Assembly (NCBI GenBank): GCA_035578175.1
Contig: JAQMRL010000016.1
Coordinates: 2,853,501-2,917,500 of the forward strand
Length of the DNA: 64,000 nt
DNA from: Catonia carolina
Taxonomy: Eukaryota; Arthropoda; Insecta; Hemiptera; Achilidae
Reading direction: 5' to 3'
A model generated the notes under the pieces. The model was not told the DNA's origin. It was given only the letters and a program-made list of their open reading frames with translations, and made no database searches. Position 1 is the first letter of the stretch. Every line of letters starts with the position of its first letter. Both the position numbers and the translations under genes were made by a program. This document shows positions 53,708-63,639 of the stretch, one piece after another.

Positions 53708-54534
53708 TAGGGTGATTCACGAAGATATGCAGAAACTTTTAGAGCCCATTGTACATGTAAAAATAATGAAAAAAGTTTATATAAACATTGGTCTGGAAGT
53801 GCTTCATTTTCGAGTTACGGCTAGCGAAAGTTTTGCCCGGATTTCAGCTCACCAGGTGAAATGAAGTCTTCCTGAAATTCTGGTAAGATGATTATGGGGC
53901 GAATTTAAACATTACTCATGGTTTTTAATCTGATAAATTGAATAAAACAGGTCCCAGAACTGTAAGTTAAATAGTTTTTAAGAAAACCAGTGACAAATGC
54001 AAAAAATGGAGTGAAAACACATTTTTTCATCTTTGGGCAAGAATAACTTTGTCATTTCACCAAGAAAAAGTTAAAATTTTTGAATAAAACATGTAGAAAA
54101 TTTTATTCTGAACAAACCGGTGTAAATGAAATACACAGAAAGCGAATAGATATTGTGAATAGATAAATGAATTTTTATTCATAACAGTACAAAGTAAAAT
54201 TAACCGGAAAAACAAAGATGAAAAAATGTGTTTTTTTCATTCAATTTTATTGCATTTGACACTGTTTTTCTCAAAAACTATTTAACTTACAGTTCTGAGA
54301 CCTGTTTTATTCAATTTATCAGGTCAAAAACCCTAAAAAACGATTGAATTCGAGAATTCCAGAATTTCAGGAAGACCTCATTTCACCTGGTGAGCTGAAA
54401 TCCGGGGGAAATCTTTCGCTAGCCGTAACTCGGTAACGAAGCATTTCCGGACCCATGTTTATATAAACTTTTTTCATTATTTTTACATGTACAATGGGCT
54501 CCCAAAGTTTCTGCATATCTTCATGAATCCCCCT
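53708..54534. mobile_element. Foldback element 2, ~830 bp palindrome
   Basis: Arms about 53708-54035 and 54205-54534 are inverse copies (TAGGGTGATTCACGAAGATA / inverted CAGGGGGATTCATGAAGATA; GTTTATATAAACAT; GGCTAGCGAAAG; CCAGGTGAAATGA). It has the same end motif and the same GAGTTA(C/T)GGCTAGCG stretch as foldback 1, so it is a second subfamily. Right flank begins TA; left TA is not preserved. Confidence 0.85.
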
Positions 54535-54741
54535 GTATATTTTGGCCTACACGTATTTACGTATGACATTAATACTTGCAGGTTTCGCACGAAACTCAAC
54601 AATGCATGCTCTCACGGTCACAGCTGTTGGAACAGTGATTCACAAAGAGTACTGTTAGCCACATCTAGCAGCACCAGGTCGTCCCACTAATGGTTCAAGC
54701 ATGACATTCAAATTCCCTGAACTATAGGGTAGCACCTTGTA

Positions 54742-55082
54742 TAGTTTAGCTGCTCTTAGTTTGCTCCTACTGTCAACAAATGAAAGCCACCTACTACAGA
54801 GTGCACACTAGAGCCTGCGACTTTACGGATGTCTTATTCCTATTAAGTTAACTATATTTTAAATTATAAGTACTTAAAGTACTAAAAACATCAGTCATGA
54901 TATGATGTGGGCCTAACAATTTCATTTAAAAAAATACTTTTAAAAGTATCTTGTATTTAAATACTTTTGAAAGTATTTTGTTGTTACTTTTTAATCAGCG
55001 TGTACACATTTTGATATAATGTGCATGCTCAGTGACGTCATTATTTGTTTACATTAGGAGCAAACTTAGAAAGGCTGAACTA
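54742..55082 (+). mobile_element. MITE-C, copy 3
   Basis: From TAGTTTAGCTGCTCTTAG to AAGGCTGAACTA, TA on both sides, with central AAATACTTTTAAAAGTA palindrome. Confidence 0.8.
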
Positions 55083-55516
55083 TAGAACTTCAGAGTAAGT
55101 GTAATTAAAAAATTCATACCTGTTTACGCCAGAGGCAATTAATAATATCAGTGTTGTAACGGTCAATTAGATTCAATTCATTTTCAAAATTCATCACTGA
55201 ATTGTTCATTATAATTCTATTAATAATTGTCGGGTAGCTGAAAACAAAATGAAAACCAATCAGAAACATCCATTCTATAAATATACAAACTCGAATAATC
55301 CAGTTAACAACCCAACTTGTTCTACATTCATTCTGTTTATGTTTACTTTCTCTTGCCCTACATAAATATTTACAGAAGAAAAAGTATTGTTTTCATATCG
55401 ATTTTCCAAATCGAGTTTTCACCGGATATATACACATTTTCAGCCCCTCTGAACCGAAAAACTCAAGAACCGAACATGTAGGAAGTTAAGTTTAAGTATA
55501 GTTAATCGAGTCACTA

Positions 55517-55700
55517 TTTTTTTTTGTTTTTTTTTTTGTTTAACGCCCGACTGTTTTGCAAATTGCTGCTAATGCAGACGGTGAAAGGATGAAATTAATT
55601 TTTTGTAACGTATGAAAAAATGCCATGCCCGAGTGGGATTCGAACCCGAGACCGCGTGATGAGAGGCGAGCACGTTACCAACATCGCCAACGCGGCCGGC
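55517..55700 (-). mobile_element. SINE-A (tRNA-derived), full copy
   Basis: On the minus strand: GCCGGCCGCGTTGGCGATGT head with a TGGCGATGTTGG A box, GGTTCGAATCC B box (perfect consensus), GTCTGCATTAGCAGCAATTT body and an A-rich tail. Flanked by a 13-bp duplication AATCGAGTCACTA (55504-55516 and 55701-55713), which is itself IR-1 end sequence. Confidence 0.92.
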
Positions 55701-55776
55701 AATCGAGTCACTAGTTTGCAACGAGGGGTAAAGGGGAAAAGGATCAGCGCACATGCACTACCGCTTTAGTTTCAGT

Positions 55777-55935
55777 GCTCGCCTCTCATCACGCGGTCTT
55801 GGGTTCGAATCCCACTCGGGCATGGCATTTTTTCATACGTTACAAAAAAATTCATTTCATCCTTCACCATCTGCATTAGCAGCAATTTGCAAAACAGTCG
55901 GACGTTAAACCAAAAAAAAAAAAAAAAAAAAAAAT
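55777..55935 (+). mobile_element. SINE-A, 5'-truncated copy in opposite orientation
   Basis: Starts TGCTCGCCTCTCATCACGCG (A box lost), keeps GGTTCGAATCC, ends with a ~25-bp A tail. The flanks repeat TTTAGTTT(C/A)AGTG. With the copy at 55517-55700 it forms an inverted pair ~80 bp apart. Confidence 0.88.
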
Positions 55936-56334
55936 TTAGTTTAAGTGCAACAAACACAACTTATACTATACCCAGAGCATGTATCGCGGAAACTTTTGTA
56001 GGTTAACTGTACGAATATAAAAGTTTGTTACTGTAAACAGAATTGTTAGTTTCTCAAAAACGTGGGCTGACTATTCACAGTGCTGAACGAAATCTAATAT
56101 CTAGTATGAGCGAGTGGCTAACTACAGTCATGTTTCTCTTTCCACAATAATTTGAAATATAAAGGAGGAAATTAAAGACGTGAAGAAGCTATTCTTCAAT
56201 AGTTTTTGTTGACACCTGTTAAAAAAAGGAAACGGTTAGGTATATACTAGTGAGACTGATAGTGAAGACGCCGGTAACAGCGATAATAAAGAAGGCGATT
56301 CATTGGTAGAAAATTTTGTTCCATTTCCATTTTC

Positions 56335-56735
56335 TGCCCATAACAGACAGGTGGAGTGTCAAATTATTTACACTCAATCTGTTCGTTGCAGGGCTAAACT
56401 AATAATAGTTCTGTTTCTTATCACATGGTCAGTCAATTGAATGACTGAATCATTTAAGAACAGAAGAGGTATCTAGGTGTAAAAGACACTAATCAGAGTT
56501 ATCTTCTCTGAAAGTAATGAATTTCATTGTACAGCCAGACCCTGTGGTGAATGAAGTGAAGGTGTCATTTACAGAGTGGAAAATATGTGCTTTTCAGAGG
56601 GCCCGGCATGCTGATAAGCGTACTTTTCCACTCAGTGAGGAAGGCAATGGTAAACCACCTCACTCCTCGTTTTACTTAGTAAAACCTCTGGAGGTTCAAA
56701 CCAGCCTTTCGGCTGTTGACCTAAACAACAATTTC
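56335..56735 (+). mobile_element. AAC-tailed SINE-like repeat, copy 3
   Basis: From TCTGCCCATAACAGACAGG to CTAAACAACAA; inserted in IR-1 copy 2. The 82-codon frame within it is chance. Confidence 0.85.
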
Positions 56736-56744
56736 CATTTTGTT

Positions 56745-56880
56745 CCATCATTAAAATTTAAGTAATCCTAATCTTAATAAATTAAAAGTAATCTACTAAT
56801 TTATGATTTTTAATTTAATCTTTACTTTTTGAATTTATTACCAATGGTTGATTTGTTACAATTTTTCAAAAATCCCCATA
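56745..56880 (+). repeat. 135-bp repeat, second copy
   Basis: Pair of 53506-53640. It lies between the SINE and the resumption of IR-1, so it arrived with or next to that SINE. Confidence 0.75.
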
Positions 56881-57449
56881 AAATGTAATCAATCAATCCA
56901 TAAAATGTAAAAGTAATTACAGTAAATAGAAGATTTCTAGTCATGTAATTAAGCTATAGGCAATATTAAAGGACACATTTATTTTTTATAAAAGGTTTAT
57001 GAAGAAAATATTTTCTCGGAATAAACCACAGCTTACAAAATGTATGTAGAAACTACACGGTAGTGAAATGTACGAGTAGTGTCTCACTGTTGAGGTTGGC
57101 AGCACTGTCAAATTTTCACTGCCCTTCCTCACAGCCCATCCATACACAAAAGGTAATCTTGTGACTTCAGTATCTACACCATAAGAGGACCCGATATAAA
57201 CATTCTCATTAAAATCGGTCAACCGGAAGTATTATTTATTTGTGTGATTTTTCATATTTTGCAATTTTCTCCAAAACAGCTCTTACGACTTTTTTTAACT
57301 TGGTTCATTTACTACAATTTTTATGCTCTACAAGACAAAGTAAGCGTCATGTCTGCTTAAATTCTTGGGGAGGCTGGGCTCTCATAGAAAGATTAGGATT
57401 TTTAAGATTGCAGCCTTAATATGCAATTTACAGCAAAAGTGTACATAAT

Positions 57450-57856
57450 AAAAGTTATTGTTGTTGTTTAGGTCAACAGCCGAAAGGCTGGTTTGAACCT
57501 TTAGAGGTTTTACTAAGTAAAACGAGGAGTGAGGTGGTTTACCATGCCTTCCTCACTGAGTGGAAAAGTACGCTTATCAGCATGCCGAGCCCTCTGTAAA
57601 GCACATATTTTCCACTCTGTAAATGACACCTTCACTTCATTCACCACAGGATCTGGCTGTACAATGAAATTCATTACTTTGAGAGGAGATAACTCTGATT
57701 AAAGTCACAATACACCTCTACCTCTTCTGTTCTTAAATGATTCAGTCATTTAATTGGCTGACCATGTGATAAGAAACAGAACTATTTATTTTAGCCCTGC
57801 AACGAACAGATCGGGTGTAAATAATTTGACACTCCACCTGTCTGTTATGGGCAGCA
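57450..57856 (-). mobile_element. AAC-tailed SINE-like repeat, copy 4 (both ends defined)
   Basis: Inverted copy lying within a HINE-like internal block. Flanks AATAAAAGTT (left) and AATCAAAGTT (right) form a 10-bp duplication with one difference. This fixes the SINE ends at GTTATGGGCAGC and (AAC)nAAT. Confidence 0.88.
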
Positions 57857-58014
57857 ATCAAAGTTGTAGAACATTGAAAAAAATTTTAAACTTTTATTTT
57901 AACCATTTTCTTTTTTCTGTTTTAGTTCTACAGGAGTAGATTTTCATTTTGCTTCATTCGCCCGTGATTAAACATAGGTTACAGCGTTCATTATCTACAT
58001 TGGCAATAGAAAGT

Positions 58015-58934
58015 CTTGTGAGTTTTTATTAAGAGTATTCACGCTTGAGGAGTTTTATACTGAAAATGAAAATAAACTATAGTGAGTTCACTGTAAGAAC
58101 CAACTGTCGAATCAACAAACTGCATCTGCGGTAATACGTGTAAAATACACCACACAAATACATGCAACAGCCAAGCCGTAGTCACCGGGTGGACACCAAC
58201 AATTTAATAACTGCAAAACAATAACAACCAACAGCCGCGTCCCTAACGTCAATAAAATCTTTCTCTTATCACTTAATTTTGTTTAGAATTCAGTTGCATA
58301 CTACTCCATATTGTTTATAGGCTTATTCAATGTTTATATTAAAAATTCTTCATGTATGTGTCATTTTTAATTTTATGATCCTAAATGAGTTTTCAAATTA
58401 GTTAGCTTTGTCATTTTAAACTGTTCGGTTCGGTTTAATTGTGCGTCTAGTTCGAATGGTGCTTTTAGTTTCATGTACGGTTTAATTTTATTGTAGTTAT
58501 TACTTTATTCGACTGTATGAACAAAAGTAAGTTTACTTTTATTTTTGCTGAAAAAGTTTATATTAATTTATAGTGATGGCTAATGCAACAGAGTCCTCTA
58601 TTTACAAACACCAAAAAGGTAAACCTTTGAGAATAAAATAAGAATAAAGTAAGTGAGTTTTAAAATTAGTAAAACAATAATAATTTTATTTATAAAGTAA
58701 GCATTTAAAATTATAAAAAACATTTAAGTATTTAATTTTATTAAGGTAAAGAATTAACTACTCATAAGAGTATTAAGCATGAGTCGTTTCGCATACACGT
58801 ACTATGAAAATCACACAATACTTTTGGTGCGTACGGTTCTGGAGCTGTGACGTCATTCACCATTTGTTTACTTCGCAGTTGGTTCTTAAAATGAATTTGG
58901 TATACAATATTATTCTTTAGAATTTATTGTTGCC
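58015..58934. other. No gene seen
   Basis: AT-rich spacer, nothing recognised. Confidence 0.4.
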
Positions 58935-59060
58935 ATAACACGCAGGTGAAATGTTAAATTATTTCCAATCCATCTGCTAGTTCTACGGCTACAACAAAAT
59001 AGTTCCGTTTCTTATCACATGGTCACCCAATTATATGACTCAACTATTTAAGAACAGACA
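58935..59060 (+). repeat. AAC-tailed SINE-like repeat, diverged 5' part
   Basis: GCAGGTGAAATGTTAAATTA...TTTCTTATCACATGGTCACC matches the first ~125 bp of the family at lower identity. The rest is absent. Confidence 0.6.
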
Positions 59061-59399
59061 CCCATTTTTTAATAAAAGAAGAAGAAGAAGAGATATTTCT
59101 CCTGAATTTCTCAGTGCTCGACAAAGTGTAATTATTGTTAACAAACTTCACACCAACACTTTTAGGAGGCCATTTATGATTTTCAATCACACAACTTCCA
59201 CTGAAGAAATAAGTTTTTAAATTTCAATTTATGTACTCACTGAGATGTTTTTTGTAGACAAATGAAGATAGTAATTCGAGATGATCTTTGTGTAGACCAT
59301 TTTTTGTGTGGTGTACAAATATTATCAGCAAATGTTTGTGGAAATCATCTGCCGCCTTTATTTCATCTGCATCTGAAACAAATCCAATTCTTTATTTTA
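59061..59399. other. No gene seen
   Basis: Includes a (GAA)n patch near 59080-59092; short frames only. Confidence 0.4.
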
Positions 59400-60296
59400 A
59401 CTTTTCCTTGCCCTACACGAATATATAGGGAAGGCAAGTATTGTTTTTATGTCGACTTCACCAGATATTCACGTTTTCAGACCCCCTGAACCAAAAACAT
59501 GTTTTTAGCGATTGGTCTGTATGTGTGTGAATAAAATATCTCAAGAACAGGACATCGTACGATGTTGAAACTTGAAACTTCAGTACGTAATACTAGAGAA
59601 CCCAAAACGAACATCAAATTTCATCAAAATTGGTCAACCGGAAGTAGTAGTTCATTAATGTAATTTTTCACTTTTTTGCAATTTCCTCAAAAACTGGTCC
59701 TAACATTTTTTTCAAAACACCTGGTTTACTAAATTTTTTATGCTCTACAAGATAGGGTAGGCGCCATGTTTGCTAAAATTCTTGGTCAGGCTGTTTCCAC
59801 GTAAAAAAAATGTTTTTTTAAGATTGCGACTTAAATATGCATTTAAGCGTAAAAATGTATCCAGTAAAAGTTGTAGAGAAATTAAAATTCTACAACTTTT
59901 ATTTGAAACATTTTTTTGTATAACGCTTAGTTTAGCGGTAATTACTGATTTTATATTTTTTTCTCACAAAATCATGAAAAAAATCGATTTTCTAAAGATT
60001 TCAGCCTTATCATGGATTTTACGAAAAAAAAAGTATAATCAAATTTACAGGAAATTGAAAGATCTGCAAGTTTTATTTTGAGCATTTTTCTCTACAGAGA
60101 CTAGTTTAGCGTGAAAGAGTGATTTTCCGTATCTTTAAGCTATAGTACTGAGATTGATATTACCTTTACGTCTTTCACTCATGATTAAAATAAGATTATG
60201 TTAATTACGGTTAGTTTTTTGTATATTTCTAATGTTAGGTTACAATTGTTAATTATTATTTTCATTGGCAAGAGAAAGTTGTGTGATGGTTTCACA
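59400..60296 (+). repeat. HINE-like repeat, full copy in inverted orientation
   Basis: ACTTTTCCTTGCC at 59400-59412 to GGCAAGAGAAAGT at 60267-60279, followed by TGTGTGATGGTTTCACACC hairpin and a T-run. Same order of blocks as 51432-52376 read on the other strand. An internal plus-strand open frame (59770-60081) is repeat-derived. Confidence 0.9.
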
Positions 60297-61093
60297 CCTA
60301 TTTTTTTTTATGTCATTTAATTTTTTGTTAAGCAAGCCATTGCAAGTATCCATTACATACGATAAGTTTTTCTTCCTTCCTGAAAAAGTTGATTTGGTGG
60401 ACATGTAAGGGTGTATTTGTAAGGGTTGAATACTCCTCAAATTATGACCAACAGTCGTAATTCACTATACAAACTGAAGAGGAGTTCATTCCAAAAATTT
60501 GATTGCATAATCAATTTTTTGAATTTTATTGAATATTAATATTTGTAATTTTCTGTTTAATATGGTATTTATAATGTATATGCATTTTTGTATAATGGTT
60601 GAAAAGAGAAAAGTTTTTTTTTTTTTTTGGTGTTATTTCTGTGTTTATTATATCTGAATATTATTTATTTTAATTTGCAAACATGTTTTTTTTCTTACAA
60701 AAGACCCATTTTCTCAGAAACCACAAAACATAAAGAAATAAATATTTTACTGCGTCTTTAGTAGGTTATAGTGGTAATCTGGAGCCTCTTTCAGCATTGT
60801 AAAAATATTTATTAAATTGCGAAATATTTTATTAAATTGCAAAAATATTTTTTAAAAAATTGGCTCCATCAAAAGAGTTCATAACTTTTTTTAAAAGTTG
60901 TTATATTTTAATGTGTGAGGATCAGTAGCCTCTTCTTGTATCCATAAATAATCCATCAAAGTTACAGCTTTGAAATATTAATAGTTACTGAGATAATGGG
61001 TTTCAAATTTTGCTAATTTAACATTGGCGGGATATGCGGTATGAACTACCCTTAATCCGTTCTGAAGTAGAGTTTGTATAGCAGGTTGCACCC
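60297..61093. other. No gene seen
   Basis: AT-rich spacer with two short AAATTGC(G/A)AA(A)ATATTTT repeats near 60810-60850. Confidence 0.4.
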
Positions 61094-61101
61094 CCGCTAT
61101 G
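61094..61101 (+). repeat. 8-bp target-site duplication of hAT element
   Basis: CCGCTATG, identical to 63384-63391 on the other side of the element. Confidence 0.9.
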
Positions 61102-61111
61102 TAGAGATGTG

Positions 61112-61200
61112 GCCGGGTAAATACCCAGTGGGAAGGTAAATATAAATAGGGTATTTACCAAGTGGTCGTTTAAATACCCAAAATGAGGGTATTTTCAGTT
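61112..61200. repeat. hAT subterminal repeats
   Basis: GGGTAAATACCC, GGGTATTTACC, TAAATACCC and GGGTATTTT occur here and again in inverse order at 63330-63372. In hAT elements such repeats bind the transposase. Confidence 0.65.
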
Positions 61201-61284
61201 ATTGAGCTTTTTATTACACTTTTTTAATTGTTGATGAAGTGTTGGACGAACAGGGACTGAAACACAGCTATTTGATGCCTTAAA

Positions 61285-62240
61285 TTGAAATCGTCGTCGT
61301 CATGGATTAGGCTATTTTAGCTGTGAGCTAAGCCTGTTCCGGCGTCCATCTCCTCCTCGGTCTTCCAATACCTCTTCTACCCCTTGGTATATCATGCCAT
61401 GCGTTCAAAGGAAAGCGGTCTTGCGGCATTCTGAAAAGATGTTCTGACCATTTTCCTTTGTATTGCTTGATTATGTCAGCTAGCGGTTGTGTTCCACATT
61501 CCTCCCTTATTACTTCGTTCCTGAAGCGATCTTCTCTGGTGCATCCCTTTATATGTCTAAGAAATTTCATCTCTGCTGCTTGAATCTTGGATTCTTGTTT
61601 CCTAGACAGCACCCATGCTTCACTTCCATAAGCTAAGGTAGGTATCGCCATAACTCTATAAAATTTCATTAGCGTATCCTTCCTAGCTTTGTTCTTCAGG
61701 GACCTACTTATTGCCCTACATACCGAGCTGAACTTTGTTATTTTTTGCTGGACATCTTTATCCTGGTCGTATGTTATGTCACAACCAAGATATTTAAAAT
61801 TGCTCACTTGGTCAAAAATAGTATTGTCAATCATTATCTTGGACCTTGTTGGCCATTTCCCCTGGAAAGCCATTATTTTTGTTTTCTTTCTTGAAATTTT
61901 CATATTAAAACATTTACTCAAAATATGTAGCTTATGCATTGAAATTTGTAGCTTGTCTTCAGATTCCTGCAGTATAACTGTGTCGTCAGCAAATAATAAA
62001 TTATTTATAAAAGTATTTCGGGCAAGAGGAATGCCTTTGTCAACTTTTGATTGCCATTCATACATAAGCTCACTAACATACATATATATATTGAATAGTG
62101 TTGGAGATATTGGACACCCCTGTTTAACACCTTTATTCGTAGGAATTTTCCTGGACAGTCTCCCACACTGCACCTCCATTTTTATTGAAGAATCCTTGTA
62201 CAAACTTCGTATGCTACTTATCAAGTGCTTGGGGTAACCA
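61285..62240 (-). pseudogene. LINE reverse transcriptase 3' half (inside hAT)
   Basis: About 298 open codons on the minus strand: SIRSLYKDSSIKMEVQ, NKGVKQGCPISPTLFNIY, NNLLFADDTVILQESED (FADD catalytic motif), KISRKKTKIMAFQGK, NFKYLGCDITYDQD, LAYGSEAWVLSRKQESKIQA and EMKFLRHIKGCTREDRFRN, ending GRPRRRW. Palm to C-terminus of a non-LTR element, of RTE/R4-like type and different in sequence from the fragment at 34021-34872. The tail is a (GAC)n run at 61288-61300. No endonuclease part is present. Confidence 0.85.
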
Positions 62241-62433
62241 TGTTTCCTTCAAAACTAAACTAAAGGAAAATTGACGTGCGGGTATTTATATGTTTTGGCA
62301 CTGTAACACCGTAACCTTTCTGTATTGGTTCTTAAAGAGAGTTTTTCTTAAACTAAAGTAATATATTGGATAACATATTGTAACTTTGTTTGGGAAGGAT
62401 TAAAAGATTCTGAAAGAGAAAGCAATTAGCCGA

Positions 62434-62829
62434 ATGTTGTGGTGGAGGGGCTTGAAAGGAACATGTGTGCTAGCTGATGTTGCTGTGAGGATTTTAGGCG
62501 CTCCAGTTACATCTGCTGCTACTGAAAGAACGTTTAGCACATTCAGCTGGATCCACTGTAAGAAAAGAAACCGACTTACAACTGAAAGGGCTGGACAGAT
62601 AGCTTACTTGTCACACAACTGGAATCTGCTAAACAAAACTCCAAAATCAAAAAAAGAAAAGAGACCAAGGAAACAAAGTGGGTACAGTGAAACACAAGTT
62701 GAAATCAAAAATAATGATCAAATGCAAGTTTCCTGTAGTGACGATAGCGAGAACGAGGGCAGCGATGATGGCCACATTTCGCTCTCGGATGAAGAGTACC
62801 TCTCTGAGCGTGAAGAAGACTCAAATTAG
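62434..62829 (+). CDS. hAT transposase C-terminal (dimerisation) fragment
   Basis: 131 open codons. WWRGLKGTCVLADVAVRILG, then PVTSAATERTFSTFSWIHC and RNRLTTERAGQIAYLSHNWN match the hAT C-terminal dimerisation domain (typical pattern: P.TSAA.ER.FS...RNRL). An acidic Ser/Asp/Glu tail follows (SDDSENEGSDDGHISLSDEE). The N-terminal BED finger and DDE core are missing; the nested LINE lies just upstream. The frame alone could still encode a small acidic dimerisation peptide, but no start context or promoter supports expression. The first 11 codons or so are uncertain. Confidence 0.8.
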   Translation: MLWWRGLKGTCVLADVAVRILGAPVTSAATERTFSTFSWIHCKKRNRLTTERAGQIAYLSHNWNLLNKTPKSKKEKRPRKQSGYSETQVEIKNNDQMQVSCSDDSENEGSDDGHISLSDEEYLSEREEDSN

Positions 62830-63383
62830 AAAAAATGTTGTTAGGCTACTTTATGATAATTTGTTTTTTTACATCAAAAGGTGTTGTAATTCTTCTGATG
62901 TAGGCCTACATTACTTTGAATTTCTTTAGTAAATGATAAAAACTATTCTAAACAAAATTTGATTTTGATTTGACCCAAGTTGTACTTCTACTACTCAACT
63001 GATATTTTTCATTGTAAAACATAAACATTGTGTTGAAAACGGTATATTGCACCTTTTTTAGAACTTTGTCAATGTTCTAAATTAATTTCTACTAATTGTT
63101 ATCTCATTGTTTGCAAAAAGGCCTAGTTCAGTTGTAACTCTGAGTTTTCAGGTTATAAATATTGAATTGTATCTTCTTATCCAATTAGTCATAATTAAAT
63201 TAAATTGTTATTAACTGTCTAATCTTATTATATTTCTAGAAAGTTAATATAGAATAGGCCTAGTTTGCATATTGGTACCTTTTTTAGGGTTCAACTTTCT
63301 GCGACACATGATTTTTAATGTAATATCAAAAATACCCGGGTATTTACCCCGATTTATAAGTACCTGGGTATTTCACATCCCTA

Positions 63384-63391
63384 CCGCTATG
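63384..63391 (+). repeat. 8-bp target-site duplication of hAT element, right
   Basis: CCGCTATG, see 61094-61101. Confidence 0.9.
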
Positions 63392-63630
63392 TAATCATGA
63401 ATTAGATTTCTGTGTTTGTCAATCCTGGTTACACATTTTGGAACACCAGTTGCCTTAATGCTTTCTTTGTTCTTGATGACTGTGGCAATAGTAGACTTGT
63501 TCAATCCATACGTTGAAGCCAAATCCATATGTCTCCTTCCAGTTCAAATTAAGCAACAATTTCTTCTTCAAACTCAACTATCAATGGTTTCATTTTCTTT
63601 GCTGACCCAGACATACCTTTTGAAGACATT
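63392..63630 (-). pseudogene. Tigger/pogo-type (CENP-B HTH) transposase N-terminal relic
   Basis: Minus strand from an ATG at about 63630: MSSKGMSGSAKKMKPLIVEF, a stop, then in a shifted frame HMDLASTYGLNKSTIATVIK and NKESIKATGVPK. The first helix-turn-helix of CENP-B/Tigger/jerky proteins has this order (KKRK..., ..A..YGL..STI..I.KNKE.I). One stop and a frameshift separate the pieces, so it is dead. The hAT insertion cuts it at its downstream side; no continuation was recognised beyond 61094. Confidence 0.75.
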
Positions 63631-63639
63631 CTAAAAATT

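Larger units (their letters stand above)
55501..57174. mobile_element. IR-1 DNA transposon, copy 2 (with three SINEs)
   Basis: Starts GTTAATCGAGTCACTAG after TATA and ends CTTGTGACTTCAGTATC before TACA; the duplication has one difference. Inner blocks match copy 1 (GTGCTGAACGAAATCTAATA; CGGAATAAACCACAGCTTA; GTAGTGTCTCACTGTTGAGG). It contains SINE-A copies at 55517-55700 and 55777-55935 and an AAC-tailed SINE at 56335-56735. Confidence 0.8.
55345..58014 (+). repeat. HINE-like copy torn apart by nested insertions
   Basis: ACTTTCTCTTGCC at 55345-55357 opens an inverted-orientation copy that continues to 55500, resumes at 57175-57449 and again at 57857-58014 (GGCAATAGAAAGT). The gaps are IR-1 copy 2 (55501-57174) and an AAC-tailed SINE (57450-57856). 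Confidence 0.85.
61102..63383 (+). mobile_element. hAT-superfamily transposon, eroded, with nested LINE
   Basis: 2282 bp from TAGAGATGTG to the inverse TAGGGATGTG, flanked by a perfect 8-bp duplication, the hallmark of hAT. Many subterminal GGTAAATACCC/GGGTATTTACC motifs lie near both ends. The transposase survives only as its C-terminal dimerisation part (62434-62829). A LINE fragment (61285-62240) is inserted inside. Confidence 0.9.

Noticed and set aside
55610..55840. tRNA genes (perfect GGTTCGAATCC B boxes)
   Set aside because: No closed cloverleaf, a repeated body and A-rich tail follow, and duplications flank them: tRNA-derived SINEs.
59770..60081. 103-codon frame on the plus strand
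   Set aside because: Lies wholly in a HINE-like copy and is not open in the other copies.
61689..62237. 182-codon plus-strand frame
   Set aside because: Antisense of the LINE reverse transcriptase that has clear FADD and other motifs on the minus strand.
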